DNA of 64,000 bases from Candidatus Wolframiiraptor gerlachensis. GTDB taxonomy: Archaea; Thermoproteota; Nitrososphaeria_A; Caldarchaeales; Wolframiiraptoraceae. Below, one piece after another: positions 1-8,400 of this stretch. Below the pieces are notes generated by a model. It was given only the letters and a program-made list of their open reading frames with translations. It did not search any database and was not told the DNA's origin. Positions within the stretch are counted from its first letter, which is position 1. Each line of letters opens with the position of its first letter. The stretch covers positions 1 to 64,000 of the forward strand of contig JAJPCT020000017.1 in assembly GCA_021323375.2 (NCBI GenBank), given 5' to 3'. Both the position numbers and the translations under genes were made by a program.

Positions 1-200
1 CAGCCCCTCCCCCCACCCCCTCCCCCCAGAGGAGGATGCCTCCCCTGGGGTCGGGCCCCGGCGGCCAAGACTGTTGAGCCGGGGGACCCCAGGCCATAAC
101 CTCCCCCTCCTAGAGGAGGGGGTTGAGGCATGAGCATTTTTGGGCGGCTTCCTCAATCACCTGCGACCATTGTTTTCTAGGGCCCCTGGGTCGCAGGCTC
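1..200. repeat. cluster of GC-rich inverted repeats
   Basis: Three hairpin-forming inverted repeats lie within 200 bases. Positions 44-93 pair as CCTGGGGTC/GACCCCAGG plus CCCCGGC/GCCGGGG around a 15-base loop, with a 3-base bulge. Positions 103-122 pair CCCCCTCC/GGAGGGGG around TAGA. Positions 160-197 pair CCTGCGACC/GGTCGCAGG. No convincing ORF covers them. A structured RNA, a terminator cluster or a repeat relic would fit. I could not match it to SRP RNA, RNase P RNA or a tRNA. Confidence 0.45.
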
Positions 201-770
201 ACTAGATCCTTCAGGAGCCCTCTATGGGGAAGTTCTCGGAGGGGTTATATAAGGTGTGTCAGGGTTATTGGGTGATTTATGTGCGTGCTTTTGGAGATTG
301 GCCATGGAATGGCCTCTATAGTCGTGATAGAGCCCTGAATGGGCCTCAAAGACCTTTAGATACCCTGGCCATCCTTTGGCCATCCGGATGGATGCTGAGC
401 GTCATACATTGAGAATATTGAGATAGCGATCTGCTCGGCCTGCATGGAGCCCCTCTAGGGCCGGAGATTAGGGCGCTCGGCAAAGGTTGAGAAGATCATG
501 CCTTAGGAGTTCAGGGAGAGATGGCTGAGTCTGTGAAGAAGAGGGGTTAGCTGAATATGCTCGAGGTTGCTAGGAGGCTTGGCGTACTGGTGCACAAGAC
601 TAGGGAAATGGCCGAGGCATTAGCCCGAGAGAAGGGATGGTAAATAGAGAAGGCCCGGAGAAAACTGATACTAAGGAGGCCGGCACCAGCGCCCGCATAA
701 GACTAGAGGCTCGCCGGGCATCAGCTGCAGGATGGCGAGGCGGGCTCATATCTCTGCGCTTCAATTATTT
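201..770. other. non-coding stretch without a supported gene
   Basis: This stretch has short inverted repeats (for example ggccatggaatggcc near 300) and only short ORFs. The 62-residue ORF at 224-412 has no recognisable composition or motif and I do not support it. A short peptide-like stretch at 557-643 is listed separately. The region may be eroded intergenic DNA. Confidence 0.4.
557..643 (+). pseudogene. short ORF, possible gene remnant
   Basis: A 28-codon frame starting MLEVARRLG and ending REKGW has the Arg/Glu/Ala-rich, helix-like composition of coding sequence in this genome. It is preceded by a 9-codon frame MAESVKKRG with its own stop. It may be the remnant of a small helical protein or chance. 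I cannot assign a family. Confidence 0.2.
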
Positions 771-878
771 TTAATCACCCTCCCAAATCTTCTCCTCCAT
801 CCTATCCACGGTTATCTTCAGAAGCCTTGCCTTCTCCTCCCTGAAATAACTCTCAACCTCATCCTCTCCCAGCTCCGC
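771..878 (-). pseudogene. C-terminal remnant of an unknown protein
   Basis: Read on the minus strand in a frame different from the QueT-like ORF, this gives a charged helical C-terminus containing EDEVESYFREEKARLL and ending KIWEGD before a TAA. The composition is typical of genes here. No start codon in a sensible position can be found upstream in this frame (stop near 975). The overlapping tail of the QueT-like ORF looks unnatural, so this may be the true or former coding frame. The family is not recognised. Confidence 0.3.
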
Positions 879-1504
879 AGATTGGTAATGTGATGATGAG
901 TCCCGGCATTTTCTGAGGCTGTAGCGTGGAGGATATGATGAGACCTGACAAGCCTGAAAGCTCGGCTTCCCCTTTTAACTCTTCTGCCTGAAGATTCCCT
1001 TAGTCTTGGTATCCTCGCTAGCGCCAGCACCAAGGCCGAGCCTATTAGGGATTGCGCTATCAGCTCGCCCGGCAGCACGCCAATATACCCGACCCATATC
1101 ACGTCCCATAATGAGAAGCTCGGGAGGATTAGTATCGGGAGATATGATCCGACCATCAGCGTTATGATTAACGAGGATGCTAAGCTTGATAGGATTACCC
1201 TGAGCCTACTCAACCTGCTATAGCAGATTCGGTAGACCGTGTAGGAAGCGGCGAGGTTTGCGAGGCTTCCGAGCACGATATCTAGCGGGTTGGGCGGGTA
1301 GCCGACTGGGAAGAGGTTCGCGAAGAGGCATCCGAGGAAGACGCCGTAGGCCGCTGAGAGCCCAAAGATCGCCGAGAGCATTATCAGAGCATCTGAGACC
1401 CTAACCTGAAATGGGAGAAAGCTCACAGGAGCAAGCATGAATGTTATGATGAAGTATAGGGCGGCGAAAACCATAATCTCAGCGATCCGCTGGACCGGCC
1501 TCAT
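818..1504 (-). CDS. QueT-family (DUF988) membrane transporter component
   Basis: Integral membrane protein of the QueT family, substrate-specific components of energy-coupling-factor transporters for queuosine precursors or related compounds. The first ~175 residues hold about five hydrophobic segments and the family-like stretch PFQVRVSDALI...FANLFP. The start is taken at ATG 1504, where GAGGAGG lies about 9 bases upstream, rather than the longer ORF start at 1537. It follows the aldo/keto reductase by 23 bases, probably in one transcript. The last ~55 residues (His/Arg/Ser-rich) do not look like QueT and overlap a coding remnant in another frame. The gene may really end near 975 with a frameshift. 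The substrate is inferred from the family only. Confidence 0.7.
   Translation of the reverse strand: MRPVQRIAEIMVFAALYFIITFMLAPVSFLPFQVRVSDALIMLSAIFGLSAAYGVFLGCLFANLFPVGYPPNPLDIVLGSLANLAASYTVYRICYSRLSRLRVILSSLASSLIITLMVGSYLPILILPSFSLWDVIWVGYIGVLPGELIAQSLIGSALVLALARIPRLRESSGRRVKRGSRAFRLVRSHHILHATASENAGTHHHITNLRSWERMRLRVISGRRRQGF
886..960 (+). ncRNA. candidate C/D-box guide sRNA
   Basis: A C-box-like RTGATGA (890-899), a CTGA D'-like box (913-916), a second ATGATGA C'-like box (935-941) and a CTGA D-like box (954-957) occur in the order of an archaeal C/D sRNA. They leave about 13- and 12-base guide intervals. The region lies between the plausible end of the QueT-like gene and a coding remnant, so it is not well explained by protein. 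The D'-C' spacing (18) is long and no clear terminal stem is seen, so this is only a candidate. Confidence 0.3.
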
Positions 1505-1527
1505 CCCGCAAGGCCTCCTCTCACATC

Positions 1528-2394
1528 TCAGCCCCAAGCCTCGGCTAGGAGCTTATAGTCATTTTCATCAAGCCTCCATCCAGCAGCTCCAGCATTCTCC
1601 TCAAGATGCTCCCTCCTAACAGACTTGGGTATCGTGATGACATGCTCATGCCAGATAACCCAGTTTAACGCGACTTGGATCGGCGTCCTCGAATACCTCT
1701 CAGCGACCTCCATCAGTATTCTCACCTTCCTGCTCCGCCCCTCACGAAGCTCCCTAGCAAGCCTCCCCTGCCCAAGGGGGCTATACGCCACTATAGTTAT
1801 GCCCACCCTGAAGCAGTAGGGCATCAGGTCCCTCTCAATACTCCTCTCATATAGGCTATACTCGACCTGATCCGCCACGATATCCGCATGCGACAGGTAT
1901 GATCTCGCCTCCTCGACAAGGCTCGCGGAGAAGTTGCTCACGCCGATATACCTTATCTTCCCCTCATCATGGAGCCTCTCCAAGGCTCTCATCGTCTCGC
2001 TAAGCGGGATCGAGGGATTCGGCCAGTGTATGTAGTATAGGTCTATGTGGCTTGTTTGAAGCCTTCTCAAGCTCCTCTCACAAGCCCTCAATACATCATC
2101 ATATCTCAGGTTTGTATGCCATACCTTGCTCGCTATGAAGACATCATCTCTCGCGAACTCTTTGATGGTCTCCCCAACGAGCTCCTCCGCATGGCCGCCG
2201 CCATAGATCTCGGCTGTGTCGATATGGTTCATCCCAAGCCTCACCGCGTATTTGATGGCCTCTATCGCCTGCTTGTCGGCGGAATAGCTTGGCGTCATGC
2301 CGCCGCCTACACCCCATGTTCCAAGGCCTATGACCGATATCCTCTCACCAGTCCTCCCAAGCACGCGATACTCCAACTCTACCCCAGCCTCCAA
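1528..2394 (-). CDS. aldo/keto reductase
   Basis: Cytosolic NAD(P)H-dependent oxidoreductase of the aldo/keto reductase superfamily (TIM barrel), 288 residues, close to the usual ~280-320. The catalytic tetrad is visible: Asp in HIDTAEIYG, Tyr in the same motif, Lys in FIASKVW and His in YYIHWP. The C-terminal cofactor-binding part includes the IPKSVRREHLEEN motif. The ORF starts with TTG; a second TTG six codons later is also possible. MarC lies 16 bases upstream and the QueT-like gene 23 bases downstream on the same strand. The physiological carbonyl substrate cannot be told from sequence. Confidence 0.9.
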   Translation of the reverse strand: MEAGVELEYRVLGRTGERISVIGLGTWGVGGGMTPSYSADKQAIEAIKYAVRLGMNHIDTAEIYGGGHAEELVGETIKEFARDDVFIASKVWHTNLRYDDVLRACERSLRRLQTSHIDLYYIHWPNPSIPLSETMRALERLHDEGKIRYIGVSNFSASLVEEARSYLSHADIVADQVEYSLYERSIERDLMPYCFRVGITIVAYSPLGQGRLARELREGRSRKVRILMEVAERYSRTPIQVALNWVIWHEHVITIPKSVRREHLEENAGAAGWRLDENDYKLLAEAWG

Positions 2395-2410
2395 ACATTT
2401 TGAGCCATGT

Positions 2411-3013
2411 TTAATGAAGCTTTCCCAAGTATTCTCTCACGCCCTCAAGGATGAATTGAACGGCTATTGCTGCTAGGAGCATCGCCATGATCTTCGAGAC
2501 GACGTTAGCGCCAACCTCCCCCAGCGCCTCATGTATCGGGGCCGCGAACCTGAGGATTATCCACGTTATAATGGCCGCGATCGTCACAGCCAACATCGCC
2601 ACAATAACCCCGAAGGTCTTCAATACTATGATCGTGGTGGTTATCGCGCCCGGCCCGACGAGAAGTGGGACGCCTAGGGGGACCGCGCCGGCATGCTCCG
2701 GGCTATAGGCCTTAAGTTGGGTCTCTGTCTTGAGTAGGAGCTCGAATGCGAGGAATAGGAGGAGCGCTCCACCCGCGATCCTGAAGCTATATAGCTCTAT
2801 GTCGAATATTCTTAGAACCCACTCGCCCAATGTGGCGAATAATATGAGCAGGCTGAAGCCCGTGAGAACCGCTATGTTGAAAACCCTCATCCTCGCAGCC
2901 TTATCAAGCCCACTGGTCAGCCCGAGGAAAATCGGTATATTCCCCAGGGGATCCATGACTATCAAGAGCGAGATAAGGGACTTTAGAAGCCCCATTATCA
3001 GGGTTTCAATCAT
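2411..3013 (-). CDS. MarC family (UPF0056) integral membrane protein
   Basis: A 200-residue protein with six predicted membrane helices, matching the MarC/UPF0056 family in length and pattern. The N-terminal VMDPLGNIPIFLGLT and the central GVPLLVGPGAITTTI are family hallmarks. The biochemical role of MarC proteins is not established; the old link to multiple antibiotic resistance is not well supported. A TATA-like TATAAAC lies ~25 bases upstream of the ATG (3035-3041), consistent with a leaderless transcript that may continue into the aldo/keto reductase and QueT-like genes. Confidence 0.9.
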   Translation of the reverse strand: MIETLIMGLLKSLISLLIVMDPLGNIPIFLGLTSGLDKAARMRVFNIAVLTGFSLLILFATLGEWVLRIFDIELYSFRIAGGALLLFLAFELLLKTETQLKAYSPEHAGAVPLGVPLLVGPGAITTTIIVLKTFGVIVAMLAVTIAAIITWIILRFAAPIHEALGEVGANVVSKIMAMLLAAIAVQFILEGVREYLGKLH

Positions 3014-3082
3014 AAAGAAAACACAGTGAAGCCTGTTTATAGACGTGGACGAGCCGGCTACCCCTTACCTCAGTCTTTAAGC

Positions 3083-3337
3083 TTACTCTATCAGCGAGGC
3101 GGCTTTAAGCCTGTTTATCAGGTCTATTAGAGGCTCCCTAACATCCTCAACGCTCGTCTCGCTCAGGTTTGAGAACTCCGTCACAACCTCATCAATGGTC
3201 TTCCCATCGCAAATGCTCCAGACATATGCTACGATTTCATCAACTCTGTAGGCCTCATTCGCCTCATTAACTAACACTAGATTTCCTTCCTCGTCCCTAA
3301 ACAGCTCGCCCTTACGCTTAAGCTTAACCTCCTCCAT
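3083..3337 (-). CDS. PqqD-like (RRE-type) small protein
   Basis: An 84-residue protein resembling the PqqD family. It has N-terminal strands with LVLVNEANEAYRVDEIVAYVW, then helices with DGKTIDEVV and a final LINRLKAASLIE. PqqD-type domains recognise leader peptides of ribosomally made modified peptides and usually partner a radical SAM enzyme; none is in this window. A TATA-like sequence (3363-3369) is ~26 bases from the ATG, suggesting a leaderless monocistronic transcript. The family assignment is by pattern; the role here is unknown. Confidence 0.65.
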   Translation of the reverse strand: MEEVKLKRKGELFRDEEGNLVLVNEANEAYRVDEIVAYVWSICDGKTIDEVVTEFSNLSETSVEDVREPLIDLINRLKAASLIE

Positions 3338-3419
3338 AACAAAATGTATTCGAGCGGGTTCGATATAAGTATTTCAGAAGAGGAAATTTCACAGTTATGA
3401 CCCAATTCTCTTGGAATAT

Positions 3420-4301
3420 TCACCGCGTGCTCATCTTCTCCAAAAATTTCCTCGACAAGCTAGCCGCTTCGCTCTCAGGCATTCCGAGAAGCTGATCCAG
3501 CCCCAGCCCGCGGTCGCTCAACTCCCTGATGAGGGCATATCCCAGATACCTGCCAGCGAAGCTTAGGCCTCCTACGGACTCAAATGGCGAGTAAAAGCGG
3601 TCTACAAGACCCTTCTCAGCACATTCCAAGTAGCTGGTGGCAAGCTCGTCCACCCGCTCCTCACATCTCTCAGCCCAATCCCCCTCCATGACGCCATGCC
3701 ACGAGTCCTCTCCAAGGATCAGCTTCTCCAAGAATTGTGCTAAGCCTTGGCTATAGAGCCTGAAGAAGGGGTCCTCCTCAAGCTCGGCGTATCTTTCCAC
3801 CCCACCCATCTCCACAGCATGGCGAAGCTGGCCGATGCCAAATGCTATGAGACCGCGGATATTTTGCTGATCAACCCATTTCAGAGATGCGAGAGCCCCT
3901 AGGTCTAAGAATAATGCCGCCTCATCAAGGATCGAGGCCGCCCACCTCGACTTCCACCCAGACCCAACATAGAGCGCGAAGATGGGCTCGTAGGGGAAGC
4001 CAAGCCTCCTAGAGGCGATAAGATATACATCCTCCAAGTTCTGGAGGGCAGTCATCCAAGCCTCGATCACGTCATGGATCAGCTTATCAAGTCGTGAAAG
4101 GATACTGGCAACTCTAGGCTGAAGACGATCCAATCCACGCCAGTGGGAGACCTCGAAGATGAGAAGCTCAGGGTATCTCGAGATATAGCTCGTAAGCCAG
4201 CCATGAAGTATCTCCTCTAGGGGCTTCCCGGAGTAGTCTCTCCAATAGATTATGAAGTCCCTCATGCTGTCGATAATCCTCATCCGCCGCACCTGCTTCA
4301 T
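3420..4301 (-). CDS. hypothetical protein
   Basis: A 293-residue soluble, mostly helical protein that I do not recognise. Aromatic and acidic residues are frequent. A central segment FALYVGSGWKSRWAASILDE followed by a region with RHAVEMGG is loosely like the layout of zincin-like DUF2268 proteins, but there is no HExxH motif, so I do not assign that function. A TATAATTAA sequence lies ~20 bases upstream of the ATG, consistent with leaderless expression. Met7 is an alternative start. It follows the HAD gene by 34 bases on the same strand. Confidence 0.6.
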   Translation of the reverse strand: MKQVRRMRIIDSMRDFIIYWRDYSGKPLEEILHGWLTSYISRYPELLIFEVSHWRGLDRLQPRVASILSRLDKLIHDVIEAWMTALQNLEDVYLIASRRLGFPYEPIFALYVGSGWKSRWAASILDEAALFLDLGALASLKWVDQQNIRGLIAFGIGQLRHAVEMGGVERYAELEEDPFFRLYSQGLAQFLEKLILGEDSWHGVMEGDWAERCEERVDELATSYLECAEKGLVDRFYSPFESVGGLSFAGRYLGYALIRELSDRGLGLDQLLGMPESEAASLSRKFLEKMSTR

Positions 4302-4335
4302 AGAGCTTGCCGAGACTTAATTATACCCTCAAGTG

Positions 4336-5445
4336 CTAAAAAGGCTTCCAGAAGGCTTCCTCCCTCTCAATAAGACGTGGCAGGAGATTAACATCATCTA
4401 TTATCGCGTCGGCCCCTTTCCGGATGAATATCTCCAGAGCATACGAGTTTGTTAGAACTCCTGTGAAGAGGGCGTCAAGCCCATTCCCCCTAGCATTCTC
4501 GACTAGGATGAGGTCCTCCAGCGAGTTCCCAACATACATTATCTTCTCTGTGCCGAGTCTCTTGGAGCACTCGATTAAGATTCCGGGATCAGGCTTCTCA
4601 AGCCTGTCTGGGGCTTCTGCTGCGAATATGCTCGCCTCGAGGTTGAAGTAGTAGAGGAGTTCTTTGAGGCTTTTCAACGTCTCCCATCTCCCCCTTCCCG
4701 TGGCTATCGCGATGCCCCTCGGAACAATCTCGCTAAGCTTCTCGAGGACATCCTCCATGATCAGCGGCCTCTCCCTCTCGAGCAACCCCTCCCAAGACAC
4801 GTATCTAGGCTCCACGTCATACCTCTTCCTAACACCCTCCAGCCCCAAGTAAACTTCATCATAGAGCGTTGTCAGGAGGCCGGAGCCATATCGGGTTAAG
4901 GGCCCTAGTAGGCTCCTCAGCTCCCGGATCCGCATCAGCCTGTCAAGCCTCTCAGCCTCAGCATCAATAAGCTTCTCAAAGTCCCGCAGCCACATGATGC
5001 TGCCATATGCTTGTGAGGCCTTTTCAGAGATCCACATCAAGCCGTTTAGAACATAGCCCGGCGAGCTCACCTCCACCATACACCTCTCCAAATAAGCGTT
5101 CACATCATCTATCTCGGCGATGTCGTCGGCGATCCTCTCAATCGGCTCGTCAACCTTCATTATTATCGCTTGGGTTATGAGGCTCGTCTTATCCCAGTCG
5201 TTGTTAAAGCCGCCGAGCATCTCAAGCCTTTCCAAGACGTTGTTCACATCTTTTCCCAGCGAGCATTTGAGTCCATAGAGCTTCTCGAGGATTATGCAGG
5301 CCACAATCCGATCCGCCAGATAATATGACTCCGTTGAGTCTATGAGCGTTCCATCACAGTCGAAGATAATCGCCTCGACCTCGGCCAGCTTATCATAGCT
5401 CCTCTGATTGACCATAACTCCCTCTCCGAGAAGCTTGTAATCCAT
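4336..5445 (-). CDS. HAD-superfamily hydrolase
   Basis: A predicted phosphatase of the haloacid dehalogenase superfamily, 369 residues. Motif I is IFDCDGTLIDS (nucleophile Asp), motif II is AIATGRGRW, motif III Lys is in EKPDPGIL and motif IV is YVGNSLEDLIL. About 180 residues between motifs I and II form an unusually large helical cap, longer than in phosphoglycolate phosphatases (~220 residues in total). That cap would set substrate specificity, which cannot be predicted. A GGAGG lies ~7 bases upstream of the ATG. The gene starts 12 bases after the reverse gyrase stop, so the two are likely cotranscribed. Confidence 0.85.
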   Translation of the reverse strand: MDYKLLGEGVMVNQRSYDKLAEVEAIIFDCDGTLIDSTESYYLADRIVACIILEKLYGLKCSLGKDVNNVLERLEMLGGFNNDWDKTSLITQAIIMKVDEPIERIADDIAEIDDVNAYLERCMVEVSSPGYVLNGLMWISEKASQAYGSIMWLRDFEKLIDAEAERLDRLMRIRELRSLLGPLTRYGSGLLTTLYDEVYLGLEGVRKRYDVEPRYVSWEGLLERERPLIMEDVLEKLSEIVPRGIAIATGRGRWETLKSLKELLYYFNLEASIFAAEAPDRLEKPDPGILIECSKRLGTEKIMYVGNSLEDLILVENARGNGLDALFTGVLTNSYALEIFIRKGADAIIDDVNLLPRLIEREEAFWKPF

Positions 5446-5457
5446 CCCCTAGTCCTC

Positions 5458-8400
5458 CTACTTGCTTATCGCTGGAGCCGCCCTAATCGCCATGACCTCC
5501 TGATAGAGCTCCTCAAGTATCTTCTGGTAATCCGCCTCGCCATTCTCAACACGATCCATGTCGGCCTCAAGCCTCCTCGTCAGCTCCTCGGAGACATATC
5601 CCCCAAACCTCTCCGTCAGATACTGGTATATCCTCATGCCCTTACTAGTCGCTATGAGCCTTCCAGCCCTCTCGATGACGTAGCCCCGCTCTAAGAGCGT
5701 CTCTATTATCTTGCTATATGTGCTCGGCCGGCCTATCCCCCTCTCCTTCATGAGCGCGACGACATCACCCTCGGTCAGGAGCCAGGCGGATGGAACCCTC
5801 CTAACCTCTAGGCTGCTCACAGGATGCTCGCCGCCCTCAATCCTATCCACAACCCTAACTGTCGGATAGAACTCGAGGAACCCCTTATCCAAGATCGCCA
5901 CATCCCTAGACTGCTCGACAATATTGCCCAAGACCTCTATGGAGACCCTCTGCGTGATTATCCTAGCTGGCCTACACTGGCTCGCGATAAACCTCCTGAA
6001 TATCAGGTCATACATCCTGTAATGGGTCTCGGTGAGCCTCGCCGCGGGCACGGTAATGAGGCCTATCCTGATATAGTATCTGAGCTTCTCGGCGTCGAGG
6101 GGCTTGACAGGCCTAATGCACTCATGAGCACCCTCCACCTTATACGTCCTAGGCATGAAGAGGCTTGGATTAATCTTGCTCAGATACTCCCTCGCTATCC
6201 CTATACCGACCTGCGAGACCGTCGTCGCATCAGTCCTATGATATGTTATGAGACCAGCCTCGAAGAGATCTTGAGCCACTCTCATCGCATTGGCCGCAGA
6301 GAGCTTCAGATACGCGGAGGCATCCCTCAGAAGAGAGTCCGTGGTATATGGTGGGGGCGGGTTAATGGTGGCCTCCTCCTCGCCGAGAACCCTGATGACT
6401 GCCTTAAGACTTCCCGCCTCCCACTCCCTCAGGATCTCATCGGCGTTCCCGGGCTCGAGAAGGTCTATGTAGAGATTCTCATTAAGCCTTATCCGTATCA
6501 GCATCCGCTTCTTCCTATACTCATTGGTCCTCCCGATTATCCATCCAAGCACGGGCGTCTGGACCCTGCCGGCTGAGAGCCACCTGCTCCCAAACCGCTC
6601 CCAGAGCTTCCTGCTAAGCTCGAATCCTATCCATCTATCCTCGATCCGCCTTAGGAGCTGTGCCTCCACGAGGCTGATATTCACATCCCTCTTAGCCTGC
6701 AGGGCTGAGAGAAGAGCCCTCCTCGTAACCTCATGGAACTCAAGCCGGTAGATGTTCGGGTTAAATGGCTTGATCAAGCACATGAGATCATATGATATCT
6801 TCTCGCCCTCGGCATCCGGGTCCGTCGCCAAGTAAACCTCGTTATACTGCTGTGCAAGCCTCCTAATCGCCTCGATTATCTCCATCTTGTCGAATATGTC
6901 ATCAGAGCCGCATGACGGGCATGGCCTTCCATCAGCCCACTGCTCGCCGCAGTTATAGCACCTCTTTATGACGCCGTAAACCGGGACAAACCTGCCATCC
7001 ACCCTCTCGACCCCGTGAAGGCCCCTCTCAGAGCCCGTGATCAGATCTGTTATATGGCCCTGCGTCGCGGCGACGCCGACTATCACGCCCCCTATCGCCG
7101 CCTCATAGACCGTCAGCGGCCCAATCCTTCTCCTGAACGGCCTCCCGAAGAGGTAGGCAATCGTCCTAGCCTTCGTCGGGGATTCGACAAGCATTAGAGC
7201 GGCCCTGACCAGGTCTTTCACGCGTATCTCAACCTCGCCTCGCTGAATCTCGGAGAGGATCCTTCGCTCCCTATCAACCTGCTCGAATATCAGCTCAGCC
7301 TTTCTCGGATCATATGGCTCGAAGTCAAGCTCCTCTATCTGGGCCTTAAGCCTCGTGATAAGGCCCCTGAAAGCCCTAGCATCATCAACAACAACTATGC
7401 TCACCCCCTTCATGATACCATAAGGGTAGAGCCTTGAGGTCCTGCCGGATGCCTGGATATAGCCGGTCGTGTCAGGTATGATTAGCGTGAAGCCATCCTC
7501 AACCTGCTTCAAGGTTATGTCGAGATCCCTCTCGATCCTCTCGAGGAGCTGGGGGCTCATGATCTTGTTCACAAAATCCCTCGCTGATGCTATCACATCC
7601 TGCGCATAGCCCTCGAAGCCGCTGAGCCTTACACCCTTCTCATCAGCCTCCCTGATCCTCTCCATAACACCCCTCGTCAGCGGCGTTATCTTCCTCAGCT
7701 TCGCTATGATCTGCTCAGACTCTCTCCTTAACCGCTCATCAAGGATCGGGATCAGGTTGAGGATGAGTGTGAGTAGCTTGCCAGGATTATACTCAACCCT
7801 CTCAATCCTAATCTCCCTCCTCGGGACGCCGGCGAAGACGGCGTATCTTATCCTCGATGGTAGATCTATTCCCCGTGTGAATGGGCTTCTCGAGGATGCT
7901 ATGCCAACCATGACATCTATCTCTCCGCTCGCGAATCTCTGGAGGATGTCCGGGCTCATCTTCTTGTATAAGTGGACTTTTAGGCCGGCCTGCTCTAGTG
8001 CCTCCGCTACCTTCTCAGCATATGCCCTGCCAAGAGCATGAGGTACGAATACGAGGCATCCTCCACCATGAGTCTTGACAAGCTTGATAGTCTCCTCGAT
8101 CACGTCTCCCGATGGCTCGATATAGAGGTCCTCAACATTTCTCACAAGCTCTTGGAATCTGCCGACCTCGAAGTCTAGCAGCTCTTCGAATATCATCATA
8201 CGTCTCGTCCTCTTCCCCTTGAGCGTGGCGCCGGCCACAACGAGTACCCCCCTCCTCCTCTTCCTCTCCTCCTCAATAGCTCTTGAGAGACGCTCACATT
8301 CCTCGGAGAGATCCTTTGATGGAGACTTCGCGAGCCTTACCCTGACATCTATAAACTTGAGCGCGAGATCAACAGCCTCCGGCCTCAGCCCAAGAAGACC

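Noticed and set aside
1-200. SRP RNA or RNase P RNA gene
   Set aside because: The conserved loops of either RNA could not be found on either strand, despite strong stems.
3420-4301. DUF2268-type zinc protease
   Set aside because: Layout is vaguely similar, but no HExxH or other zinc site can be found.
5824-6576. 250-residue plus-strand ORF
   Set aside because: It is a shadow of the reverse gyrase topoisomerase domain on the other strand, with no recognisable domain.
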